From Cunninghamella blakesleeana (Eukaryota > Mucoromycota > Mucoromycetes > Mucorales > Cunninghamellaceae), in NCBI GenBank assembly GCA_017871115.1, contig JAFCIZ010000002.1, positions 2,873,501-2,937,500 on the forward strand: a DNA stretch of 64,000 nt, given 5' to 3'. Below are positions 39,373 to 50,900 of this stretch, in pieces (position 1 is the first letter of the stretch; each line of letters starts with the position of its first letter). Under the pieces are notes generated by a model. The model worked only from the letters and a program-made list of their open reading frames with translations. It was not told the DNA's origin and did not search any database. Both the position numbers and the translations under genes were made by a program.

Positions 39373-40427
39373 CGTATATTATATTAGATCTTCCAAGAAC
39401 TCTCTGATGCAGGTGTCAAAGTTGTAGTAACTGGTGCTGGTATTGGTGAATTAGCTTTACATTACTTAAATAGATTTAATATTATGGTTGTCAGAGTACC
39501 TTCCAAATTTGATCTTCGTCGTTTATGCCGTGTTGTTGGAGCAACAGCATTAGCTCGTTTAGGTGCACCAATGGCTGAAGAAATGGGTTATTGTGATATT
39601 GTAGAAACTGTTGAAATTGGTAGTGATCGTGTTACTGTTTTCCGTCAAGAAGAAGTTGAAAAATCTCGTACTACTACTATTGTTATCCGTGGTGCTACAC
39701 TCAATCATATGGATGATATTGAACGTGCTATTGATGATGGTGTTAATATCATTAAAGCCGTTACCCGTGACAATCGTTTATTACCTGGTGCTGGTGCTGT
39801 TGAAATGGAACTTAATAAACGTCTTCAAACCGTTGCTTCTAAAACTCCTGGTTTAAATCAACACTCTATTAAAAAGTTTGCTGAAGCTTTAGAAGTAGTT
39901 CCTCGTACCTTATGTGAAAATGCCGGTATGGATGCTACCGCTACTTTGTCTCGTCTTTATGCTGCTCATTATCAAGAAAGTGAATCTAGTTCTTCTATTG
40001 GTGTTGATGTTGAAGTAAGTCATTTATTTATATATTATTACTGTTGTAATTATTTTTTTAAAAAAAGAAAAAGAGTTTAATATTGATATTAATATATATT
40101 ATTATTATTATTTATTTATTTATATTATCAAAGAATAATGGTGATGGTACTTTAGATGCTAGAAAATTCAATATTTACGATACTGTAGCTGCTAAATACT
40201 GGGCTCTTAAATTAGCTGCTGATACTGCTATGACTATTCTTAGAGTTGATCAAGTAAGTTATATATATATATATCTTATTTTTATTTATTTTTATTTATA
40301 TATATGACTCATTAAATATATCTTTTTTAATTATTATTCTATTCATCTTAATCATTAGATCATCATGTCAAAACCTGCTGGCGGTCCAGCTCCACCTAAA
40401 AAACAAGGTCACTGGGATCAAGATTAA
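37840..40427 (+). CDS. CCT8: T-complex protein 1 subunit theta (CCT8)
   Basis: Subunit of the cytosolic TRiC/CCT chaperonin that folds actin and tubulin. About eight exons, ATG 37840 to TAA 40425-40427, roughly 545 residues as expected. Group II chaperonin hallmarks: SMGPNGRNKMI, VTNDAATI, the apical IFTCPLDIAQTETKG block, and VVTGAGIGELALHYL. Theta-specific features are RVPSKFDLRRLCR, RLLPGAGAVEM and the C-terminal DQIIMSKPAGGPAPP with HWDQD at the end. The GDGTT-like nucleotide motif reads GDNTN (near 38440). The upstream exon ends GYK|, joined to IHQGVDDAV. Codon use is relatively optimised (GGT, CGT), suggesting high expression. Confidence 0.96.
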
Positions 40428-41037
40428 GAATAATAGCATCACCAACAACAATTATAATAATCATAATAACACTACTAATCATAAAAAAAAAGGAAGAAAG
40501 AAGGATTTTGACAACTTTTAATTATTTTAATATAACCAAACAAAAATAAAATAAAAATAAAATAATCAAAAGTAATTTTATTCATTCATATTTTTAATAA
40601 TTTTTCTACACAAATTACAATTGTCAGAGCAAAATCTAAAAAAAACGAAAAATAATGTGATGGAAAATTAAAAATAATTATAATAATAATAATTGATTGA
40701 TTAATTGGCCATTAATATAATAAGTATAAAAGTATAAACTGAATGTAAACTGGCAAACTTTATATATAAGTAACATACAAGCGAGCAAATACTTTTTTTA
40801 CTCTTAAAATATTAGTATTAAATAGCTTTATTTGGAATAAGAATATTTTTAAAGAAAAATAAAAGTTTGGCTATATCTATATTGATTTGTAGAATTTTAT
40901 TTATTGATTAATTTTTCTTACTCGATGGCAGTGATGATTTATAACTAAAAGTAATATAACTAGCTATATGAATATACACACTTTTTTTTCGATTTATAAA
41001 ATATATAATACATGATGACAGCTTAATAATATGGTGT
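40428..41037. other. Convergent 3' intergenic region, CCT8 / Abraxas-like
   Basis: About 610 bp between converging genes, with AATAAA-like motifs and A-rich tracts (near 40540-40565). No gene is seen. Confidence 0.5.
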
Positions 41038-42274
41038 TTATCTTCTATTTTTTAATTGATCAATTTCTTGTTTTAATGCTTGTAATGACAATTCATTTAT
41101 GATAACATTTTCTGTAGCTTTCTAAATATATATATATATATATATTAATACGTATTATCAATTGTTAAAAAGTGTCATTATTCCTCTTCTTAACTTTTAT
41201 TTACCTGTAGCTCTCCCATGTGGTGCTGATAAAATTCATTATATTGTTTGATTAATGGTATTTCTTGGTTTTCTAAATTATCCTTTTCAATTTCATTCGA
41301 TCTATTACAATATATAAGATAATAATAGAAAATAAGTACCAGGGTAAAGGTAAATATTTATCCACTACATATATATATATATATTACCTATCGGGAATAT
41401 GCGGTATAGTAATTGGTACGCTCGATATAAATTGTCGAAAGGACAAGTTATTATCATTTGAATTGACAACATGAATGGGTAAATTCTTTGGTAAACTAAT
41501 AATAAAAAATTCATAAAATAATAATAATAATAATAATAATAATAACGATTTACTATCCACCATAACTGCTACTAATCATTGTATTTTATATTTATTTTAA
41601 TTTTTAGCTTACGATTGGGTAGTCCAAAAAGAATAAGAATATGTACGAGTAAAAGATTCACTTGTTTCACTAAAAAAAGCCATGATAGGTGATTGGATAG
41701 TTGATATTGTCTTTGTTAAGCAGTTTAATAAATTTTGTTCATACACAGTGGGGGAAAGTGGATGTTGACGATTAAACTTGAAATAACCGACAATAAAAGC
41801 TAAATTATTTAAGCGATTTTTTGTTTCGATTGCTTCTTTCAGTTGTTGCTGTAATGCAAATTCATTAGTGATAAAACCATGGTCATCATAAAACAAAGGG
41901 TATTCTGGTGATAAACAGTGATAACCATGTATTACTATGTAGTTTAAACGTGAACAATAGATATAATAAAAATAAGTAAAAGTAATACATAAACTATTAT
42001 AAAAATCAAACTTTATCATTACTTGTAAATGTATTTATATTGTGTTTTATAGTATCAGATTCATCGCTGATCTCTCCATCTAAAGTTGATGATATTGATC
42101 CAAATAAAAATCCTTCCTATATAATATATTCCATGGTTTTTTATATTTAAGATTCAAGTTTTAAATGATGTTGCATGTATGTATTTATCATATTACAATA
42201 TTATTAGGTGAGTTAGCACATTCATATAATATAGATGATATTACTGATCCAGTGATACGAATATTTAAATCCAT
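41038..42274 (-). CDS. Abraxas/FAM175-like pseudo-MPN scaffold protein
   Basis: Six exons: 42197-42274, 42023-42116, 41613-41934, about 41388-41499, about 41206-41301 and 41038 to about 41122, about 255 residues in one frame. Blocks match animal Abraxas in order: ITGSVISSILYEC, EGFLFGSI after a splice, SPEYPLFYDDHGFITNEFAL, FIVGYFKFNRQHPLSPTVYEQNLL, LPIHVVNSND, then a C-terminal coiled coil (ALKQEIDQLKNRR). In the active JAMM enzyme BRCC36 the third block carries HxHP zinc ligands. Here it is FKFNRQ, as in Abraxas (YKFRRH), so the site is catalytically dead. Abraxas proteins scaffold the K63-specific deubiquitinase BRCC36 in the BRCA1-A and BRISC complexes. The protein stops right after the coiled coil, without a BRCA1-binding SPxF tail. 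It could also be a divergent MPN protein of another complex. Confidence 0.75.
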
Positions 42275-42686
42275 AACTCTAAAAAAAAAATTAAAAGAGG
42301 TAAGTGAAAATTTTTTTACCATCTTCAAATTTTATGCTGGATTCCAGCTGTGTTTAAAAAAAATTAAAATTTTGAAGCATAAAAAAAATGCATACACGTC
42401 TTAATCTGTCTTTATACCTTTAATATAAACAAAATATATACTGCTTAGCTTCTGCCAAGTAAAATTATTTAAATTTAATCATAAGGAAATAAAAATAAAT
42501 TTTTTTTAAAATAATAAAATAAAAAATAAATGAAACATTATTTGATTAAATAATATATTTATAAAAAAATAAATACATGAGAAAAAAATAAAAATAATAA
42601 TAAAAAAAAAATACTATAAACTTGTCAAAACAAATATATCATCTGACAAATATGTGATAAATAATAAAGATACGTAGAAAAGCTAT
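42275..42686. other. Spacer between Abraxas-like and MEF2-like genes
   Basis: About 410 bp of A/T-rich sequence upstream of the Abraxas-like start and downstream of the MEF2-like stop, both minus strand. No element recognised. Confidence 0.5.
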
Positions 42687-43368
42687 CTAATAATTTTTTA
42701 TTGTTTTTATTTTTTTAATGTTTAAATCACCATCATCGAACTGATTTAACCTTTTAGTATTGTTATTATTAATGGTTGGCCAGTGAAAAGAATGGTTTGT
42801 AGACGGAGTAATTGAGAATTGTAATGGGCTTGGTAGTTCATTTTGAGTTTGATAAAAATGGGGATAAAAGGAAGATGGGCTTGGTAAATTTTGGGCAAAA
42901 ACAGATGACGATGATATACCTGAAGAGCATGATACTGAGGATGAAGCATTATTAATAGTAGATGGTTGAATATTTAATGATAATTTGGGTTGGCTATTAT
43001 TTGGGATAGGTGTCCTTGATGGATATATTATTGATGTACAATTGCTATTACTGTTGCTATTATTATCATTACTTGAAGTTGTTATAGATTCAGAATCAGA
43101 TAATTCACTCAATTCTTGTTGAATAAACTATATAATAATAATAAATATAAATATAAATATAATGATAATAATGATAATGATAATGAGATATATATCTATA
43201 TATATATCTATATATATATAATCGAAATATTATTCATTTTATGCTTTTGATTCTTTATTTATTTATTTATATCTTACATCGTTATTCGTTTTTGTTTCAT
43301 AAGGCTCACCATACTAAAAATAAAATAAAATAAACGTATTCTATTAGTCAAATTAAATATTATATGCT

Positions 43369-43443
<75 letters not shown>

Positions 43444-43763
43444 ATACATATATATATATATATATTTACCTCTGTATATTTTAATAATACATCATCAATA
43501 TTTTTATTCGAGTATTGTACCAATTTATTGTTTGGATTGATCATAATAAGTGCAATATCACATTCACATAATACGCTTAATTCATACGCTTTCTTTATTA
43601 ACCCATTCTTCCTTTTCAAAAAAGTAACCTATTAATTGTACAGGTTAATTCAATTCTTCAAGTATTAACATACAATAAATTTATATATCTATTCATTTTA
43701 ATACATTACTTGTTTGTTACGTTCGTCTTTAATAGGTTGGATTTTGATTTTTCTTCTGCCCAT
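42687..43763 (-). CDS. MEF2/RLM1-type MADS-box transcription factor
   Basis: DNA-binding regulator; fungal relatives (Rlm1, Smp1) act downstream of cell-wall-integrity and stress MAP kinases. Five exons. The first encodes [18 protein letters not shown], the second [22 protein letters not shown] and the beta-strand [11 protein letters not shown], giving an intact MADS box with the MEF2 signature. VLLKYTE spliced to [12 protein letters not shown] is the MEF2-specific extension, close to that of animal MEF2. The remaining about 150 residues are Ser/Asn/Pro-rich with low complexity and end in a basic patch ([11 protein letters not shown]). Total about 230 residues, short for the family, whose tails vary. 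A very long ATT repeat lies in one intron. Confidence 0.92.
43371..43442. repeat. (ATT)n trinucleotide repeat, about 24 units, in a MEF2-like intron
   Basis: Uninterrupted ATT/TAT repeat followed by a short (TA)n run up to the donor region near 43467, between the exon ending VLLKYTE and the exon starting YGEPYE. This is the longest perfect microsatellite in the window. Confidence 0.95.
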
Positions 43764-43989
43764 AATGATTAAATTTAATCTTATTTTTATTTGTATAAAA
43801 AAGAAGAAGAAAGAGAAATATGTCAAAAGGGATGAATGTTTTTATATTTATATATTTATTTTTTTCTATATAACTAAGCAATCCATGCTATTCTAAAAAT
43901 AGATTATTCTTCTCTTTACTTTTTAGTTAACAGCCAGTAAACAACGAAAAGGAGAGCTCAAGGCAGAAAAAGAGAAATAGAAGGTCTGA

Positions 43990-44958
43990 TCATTCTTTTT
44001 TTATTAAATTATTTAATTCATACATTATTAGACTACCCGCCGAAGCTACATTTATAGATTCAACATCATTGATCATAGGTATGGAGACTCTAATTTCATC
44101 ATCTAGCCCTTTCACACCATTGTGTTCGGAACTTAAAATAAGAGCAGGACGTTTCGGTAAATAAGGTTCATTATTGTTTTTTTTAAAATTCCAAAACCAT
44201 AAGCCTGATCCAATGGTGGTTGGGTTGGATTGTTCATGATAATAACCTGTTCTAGGTGACCAGACGTTTGTTTCCTCCTTTATTTTAGATTCGCTGGGTA
44301 GCATATCGGCTACCACTGGAGTCATGTCGTATTCTTTTAAAAACGGTATTAATTCTGGTATGCTGATTTTCTCATATTTCCATAATAAACTAAGTGCCCT
44401 AGATGCTCGGATTGTTTTATCGTTATATAAATCACATGTTCCTGTAGTTATAACCCCTGAATCCCACCCGAGCGCCTTGCCCGTACGTACCAAGTTACCA
44501 AGATTGCCTGGATCATTGACATGATTGAAAATCAATAACCTGTCAACTTTGTCTTTACTCGGTAAATCGTGGTTTGGTATTGGTATTTCTGCAAATATTT
44601 CGTGTCGACTTGGCCTCGATGCAGTTCCAAGAATGCGTCTCGTTAAATCAATGTTAATTAAATAATAATAATCCGCTGGAAAGGCATCAGGATTATTAAT
44701 AACTTGATTGGCTGGAAACTTGATTGCTGATTCATTAAAAGGTGATTCTTCTGCTGTTACAATAAGTGACCGTAAAGGTACACCTGAATCCCTTAATTCA
44801 CGTATTGTTTTTAATCCTTGAACCATAACTCCATTTTGTTCCAACCGATATTGCTTTCCTTCTCGAAGTTTTATAAAGTGTTGGACATATTTATTTTGTT
44901 GGCTTTTAAGTCGTTTGAAAAGCTTTGGGAATTCATATAAGGCTGGTTTAAATGACAT
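43990..44958 (-). CDS. SpoU/TrmH-family RNA 2'-O-methyltransferase
   Basis: Single uninterrupted frame of 322 residues. The SPOUT catalytic knot is present in order: motif 1 FNHVNDPGNLGNLVRTGKAL with its catalytic Arg; motif 2 LILSSEHNGVKGL; motif 3 SIPMINDVESINVASAGSL. The N-terminal SpoU substrate-binding region (VMVQGLKTIREL and RRILGTASRPS) precedes it. Length and layout resemble the mitochondrial rRNA methyltransferases of the MRM3/RNMTL1 group, which methylate the large-subunit rRNA. The N-terminus (MSFKPALYEFPKLFKRLKSQ) is basic and could be a mitochondrial presequence, but this is weak. It is the only intron-free gene in the window. It is divergent from SEC12 (259 bp) and lies 226 bp upstream of the MEF2-like gene. 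Confidence 0.9.
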   Translation of the reverse strand: MSFKPALYEFPKLFKRLKSQQNKYVQHFIKLREGKQYRLEQNGVMVQGLKTIRELRDSGVPLRSLIVTAEESPFNESAIKFPANQVINNPDAFPADYYYLINIDLTRRILGTASRPSRHEIFAEIPIPNHDLPSKDKVDRLLIFNHVNDPGNLGNLVRTGKALGWDSGVITTGTCDLYNDKTIRASRALSLLWKYEKISIPELIPFLKEYDMTPVVADMLPSESKIKEETNVWSPRTGYYHEQSNPTTIGSGLWFWNFKKNNNEPYLPKRPALILSSEHNGVKGLDDEIRVSIPMINDVESINVASAGSLIMYELNNLIKKE

Positions 44959-45217
44959 TTCTATAATTTATTATTAAAGCTTTATATTATACATTTAGAA
45001 AAATAAGAATGATAAAATAGAAAAAGCCCCTCTTCTCTAACGATTTTTTTTTTTTATAATAAAACGGCATTTAAATTTTTTTTTTTTTTTGGTTGGTTAA
45101 TCTATTTCCAAGTGTTGAATTTAAAAATTTATTGCTTAATTTTTTTTTTTAATTTTCGCAATTCCTTTTTCTTTCATTTTACTTTCTTTCTTTCTTATAT
45201 ATATATATTTATATACC

Positions 45218-47251
45218 ATGACTCGTATAGTTACTTTTAAGAAAAGAGTTGATTTTCCTATTTATGGAATTCAATTTTCTATAGATGATCAGTTAGTGGC
45301 TGTCGGTGGTGGAGGTGTTAGTGAAAGTGGTTCAAAAAATAAAATTGTAAGAAAAAAAAAGAATATAAAATACATAAAGTATATATTAATAGCACTTATT
45401 ATTATTGTTACTATTATTATTGTATATTTTTTTTTTTTTTGAAAAAATAAATCAAAAATAGAGTAAACTATCACTTGAGCCAAAGAAACGTAAATTAAAA
45501 GAAACAGCAGTATTGGAATTATCTGAAAATGAAGATTGTGCCATGTCCGTAGCAACTCATCCTCAGGTAAAGCCTTTTCTGATACTTTTTTTTATACATT
45601 TTATTTACTATGCTATCTCTCATATGGAACAACTGGGAAAAAATAGGATAAGTAGAAAGCTATAGTCTAATAATAGTGTATTTTCTAAATATTTTTTTTA
45701 TTATACAGCTACCTCTTATAGCTGCCGGTATTAATAGCTCTTTGGAACAAATTCAACAAGGTCAAAATAAGCAGTGTCGATTGTTCGATACACACGATGG
45801 GTAATATATATATATATATTTTATTTTATACGTTTGGTGAAAAAAAGATTATTTTTGGTATATTCTTATTATTCTTTAATAATAATTAAAAAAAAAAAAA
45901 TAGGAATATAAAGTTAGTTAAATCAGTTTGTACTAGTACCAGCAAAGATCCTGAAGTTTACCAAGTAAGTTATAAAAATAATAAAATGCCAAAATGGCAA
46001 TAAGTATATTCAATATATAAATAAATTATTAAAATAATGGTATATACATATAATTTACTCATCGTCATCGTTTTTATTAATGTTATTATTTGAACTGATA
46101 TATGTATAATAGAAAATCACAAGATTTAGTCATACTGGAAAATATTTATTAACAGGAACATCTGATGGAAAAATAAGCGTATTAACGGTACCAGAATTAA
46201 AAGTTGTCTTTCCACCAATGCGATTTCAGCATATTCAAGATGCTGATATAGATACTAATGAAAAGCATGTTATTATTACCACAACAACAACTCTGATTAT
46301 TTTAAATATTGAAGACGGCACTATTGTTCAAGCTATAGAAAGTCCTCGTCTGAATCGTTATACCCAATGTGAATATCGTGCTTGTCGGTATGTGAATAAT
46401 AAATTATATGCTATTGTCAATGCTACATCCAAATCAAACCATGGAGGGTTTCTATGTGTATGGACAATCAAAAATAAAAAACCCTATCCTATAAAAAAGC
46501 CAAAAACTTCTCGTATAAGTAGAAAAATTATTACTACATTTTGTTTAAGGTAATATATATTCAAAGGGAGATGAAAAGAAAGGAAGAAAAATGATTGTAT
46601 TTACATGCATAAAAAATAATTACAAAATGAAAAAACAAATAGATAATATATATTCACAAACCTTCCTTTTTTTATCTTTTTCTTTTTTTAAAAAATAAAT
46701 AAATAAAAAAATAGTCCAAAGGGGGATTTATTAGCATTTGCTTCTGTAGACTATTCTGTTGGTATTGTGGATACATCCACGCTACGCGTAAGTAAATGAT
46801 TACTATTATTTATTAAAAAAAGTATATCTCCAAAAAAAGATGTAAAACAAAATTGAATAGTAAAAATAAAAATGTAAAGATTAATAAATAATTATACGTA
46901 TGTATATATATTATTTAGCCTGTACTACAAGTTAGAAAAGCACACGGATTCCCAATTACAAATTTAGCTTTTGATCGTACAGGCAAATATTTAGCATCCG
47001 CTGGTACAGACAATAGCTGCAGAATTATGTTTATCCCTGATGATCTTAAATTAGGTAATAAAAGTTACTGGATGGTTTAATATATATAAAAATATTGATT
47101 ATAGTGATTAAGTTAATAATTAAAATATTACTTTTATCATTGCTTTTATTTTTTAGGGTATGACTATATTACTCCTATTTATATTTTTTTGGATATGTTA
47201 CTCTTTGCTTTATTAATGCATATAATTGTACAAATTACTGGCTCTTCTTAA
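45218..47251 (+). CDS. SEC12: Sec12/PREB, Sar1 guanine-nucleotide exchange factor
   Basis: ER membrane protein that loads Sar1 with GTP to start COPII vesicle budding. About eight exons from ATG 45218 to TAA 47249-47251, around 370 residues. It opens with a WD40/beta-propeller strand (DFPIYGIQFSIDDQLVAVGGGG) carrying the glycine run typical of Sec12, where the potassium-binding K-loop contacts Sar1. Later propeller blades are evident in FSHTGKYLLTGTSDGKISVL and LAFDRTGKYLASAGTDNSCR. A single C-terminal transmembrane helix (YIFLDMLLFALLMHIIVQI) anchors it, leaving a very short lumenal end (TGSS), as in mammalian PREB but shorter than in S. cerevisiae Sec12. Confidence 0.88.
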
Positions 47252-47566
47252 AATTAATAACTATAATAAATCTTTTGCATAAAATATACTATATACTATA
47301 TACTTACTTTTTTTTTAAAAAAAAATATATTTATTATATCCTGATTTAAACATTATAATCATCTTCATCTTAATAAAATAAAATCAGTAACGTTTAATGG
47401 TATAATATAATATATATTTGCTAATTTCAAGTTATTATATAAATAAAAAGATATTGGATAACTAATAAAAATATAGTACATAGAAATAAAAAACGATTTT
47501 TTTTTGGAACATGATATAATAATACGATAGATATATATAATATAATAGATATAATATTTGTTATCT
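47252..47566. other. Convergent 3' intergenic region, SEC12 / kinesin-3
   Basis: About 315 bp of A/T-rich sequence shared by two converging 3' ends. No gene seen. Confidence 0.5.
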
Positions 47567-47898
47567 TCATTCCTTCAAGGTGTTTACAGGATAAAATTGA
47601 TCAATTTTTGAAATCCAATCAATCATATCATTGGTATCTTTAGCTTGAAACAAATAAGAATTATTGATAGTATAAATAGCAAACACGTTCGTTTTCTAGT
47701 AATTAAAAAAAGTACATATTTATAAGTACCCAGTCGAATACAATTATAAATTATAAAATAATTGATATGTTTATTTACCTGTATTAAATCTTCCAAATCT
47801 TTTTTATAATCTACACGTATTGAAGATAAATCAATGATGGCTAACTCTTCTTGTTCCAATTGATCTTGATATATTATTAAAAATGGCCTATATATTTG

Positions 47899-47936
<38 letters not shown>

Positions 47937-50900
47937 GGATAAATAAATACATGCATAAAAAATTGTAAATATAAGCACATACCTTCTTAAAACACACCAA
48001 TATTTAATCCATTCTTCAGTATTTTCATTATTTGTCGATGGTCGTATCAAATATCCTTTTTTTGTTATGGCATCACTAGCTTTAATCGGACGAGTTTGAG
48101 GGACCAATTTTAAATTGCTATTCTCTTTTTTCATTGATCTAATGGATGAAATTGATACAGCACTTTGAGGTGATAATGGTGATGGTAATGGTGGTGGTGG
48201 TTTATGATTTATTATTACCTAAAAAAATGAAGGATATAAAGATTAATTACTTTTATGAATTATATTTATTTTTGTATATATCTGTTCTTCTTTTTATTAT
48301 CATTACTTCTTGTTGTGAGCCATGCTTTATTAACCATAATTGAATCACTTTATTTAGCAAGAGTCTTCTTCTTTCATCATCATCATTATTAGTAGTATTT
48401 TCGTCATTATTACTGTTTTCATTCACATCATTTTTTTCTACTATATCTACATCCCCACTTTTAGCCAATCGATTCTTTTGTCGTTGATAAGATCTTTTCT
48501 TTTGTTGTTCCATTAGATTTAAAAATTGTCGTGTGGATGATACTTGTAGTTGATAGATCATTTTATTTCTTGATGCTCGATAATCTTCAATAAGAGATAT
48601 ACCTCTTACAGCACGACCAGGACCTAAAAATTCTTCACCACGAACATATTTATTTGCCGTATTCACACGCCATAAATCAGAAGCTTTACGAGTGACAGGC
48701 GGTGTAAGCGAAATTGAAAACGTTGAACGGATTTTATTAGACAAATGGTGATACTGATAATATATACTTGAGAAATAGTGAAGAATAGTTGATGAAGAAT
48801 TTATTTGAGGTACAGCTGTATCACGACCAAAAATTTTCAATGACAAATCCATAGAGAATGATAAAGGCTCCGTTGTTTTATCACATTTAACCTGCCATGA
48901 TAATGTTACTTGTATACGTTGTTGCGGTGAAGTTATTTTATTTAGGTGAGTAGAGTTATGAAGCGAAGTATCCCAAGGACCACACGCTGATAACGTACTG
49001 GTATTATTTGCATGGAATTTCAAGTCTTGATTTTCAAGTAAATTGATAGATAAGGTTGAATTATAATTGCTATTGATTGATATACTAGATTTATTATCGT
49101 CATTAATAATTTTTTCATATGATTGTGATTGAGAATCTTGATCATTATTACTATTATCATTATTAACAGTATTATTATTGCCATCTGTTAGGATCCGTAT
49201 ATTACCAATATTTACATTAAAAATATTTTCCCATGGTAAAGTATATCCAGAGTCATGTGTCATTGTTATATTAATTCTTCTTTGTATTCCTTGACGTAGA
49301 TAAAAGCACCCATCGTCATGTGCAGTTTGCGAAACAACAATCACTGGACTATAATCCCCATTTTCACTTAATTCACATACTTGAACCCAAGCAACTAAAT
49401 GGTGTTTTTCTTTAAAAAGCAGTCCATCATCTGAAAAAGATCTTACTGGAGGTATCTTTAATTTTAATCGTCTTTTCGAAGTTGATGTTTGTATTTTTGT
49501 ATTTGGATCTTTTGATAATTGCATGTCCGTTAATGTTGAGTCCTCATTATTGGAGGGAAGTGGGCTTGCTAATTCATTTGAGTGATCTATAACTTTTGAA
49601 ACACCAGAATCGTTAGTATTGCTATTTGGCAAGGAAGAAGAAAATGCCTTTTCACTTTCAATATTTTTTTCAATAATATCGCACAGATAATCCACTTTTG
49701 CTTGTCCAAGTAATTCAATTTCTAAATCCTTTTTCATTATTGTGTTTAACATATTCTCTGTTACGGTTGTAGCTAATGTTTGTGCATAATTAAAATGAAT
49801 AGGGTTCCGCCCAAAGTTATTGATAGGTTCAGTTGCATATATTTTATCATGGTTCGAATCTCTTTGAACATTTCCAAAAGATGATAACCTGAATTGTGCA
49901 TGAACCTGTGTAAATTGCCTTTCATCAAGGCCGGTAAGTTCTGTAATTTGAATTTCAAATACCTGTTGTTGACCAGAATGAAGTAAACCATCATTACCTT
50001 TTTTATTGCTACTCTTACTAATATTTTCATTCGTCAATATAGATGAATTCACTTGCAACTGTTGCTGATTGGTAGCAGATTTATTTATATTAGTATTATT
50101 GCCATAATGTGGAGATAAATTTGAAGGTGATGAGTGCCTTTTATTACTGGTAGTAATTAGTGATCTTGCAATTGGAACAATGGATAAACGAAGTTGACAC
50201 ATCACTTGACCAGTGTTTCGATTAAAAACATTCACTTTACTTTCTACAGGAACTTGATGATTTAAATTACGCATAGAGACGGAAGCAATTCCGATAAGGG
50301 TATAACGAGGACACGGTGACTGATAAAAAGGATCCTGCCAATTAAATTGAGTGCTTGATAATGGACGTTCTGTAAAATCATATAAACTACGCATGCGCTG
50401 TAAATGCCTCTTTGTTTTTTCTATGGACCATACATAAGAGGCCATGTGCTTTTTATCAATCACTAATACTGCAATACATGGTTTAACAGCTTGTTGTAAT
50501 TCTTCATCATTCAATAAAGAGTCATTATTGGTGTTATCTGGATCATATATAGGCTGTTGTAATACTGAAGTAGATTCCCAAAAAGATAGTGAGGAAATCA
50601 TACTATTGTCATGAATTACTGTATATTGGTAAACAACATCTTTTCCCAGTTCTTTTGCAACAATATTAGCTTCTTTCAGCATAATAGCATTCATCAATAG
50701 TTTTTCTGCCATGTGAATATATTGTAATTTTTTCCACTGTTGAATAGCTTTTGTAATTATTTTTTTTTCAGATAACGAATACATTGGTGATAACGGAACA
50801 CCTAGTGGTACCTTAGAGGATAATCGTTTAATTTTAAATTCATATTCTTCTTTTTGTTCATCCATCATACGTTGCATATCATCTACTACACGTTGTAATT

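Noticed and set aside
42165..42404. 79-codon plus-strand frame over the first Abraxas-like exon
   Set aside because: The minus strand gives ITGSVISSILYEC, which splices in frame to EGFLFGS; the plus frame is its antisense.
49850..49875. GGTTCGAATC, resembling a tRNA B box
   Set aside because: Lies inside the kinesin-3 coding exon; no A box or cloverleaf around it.
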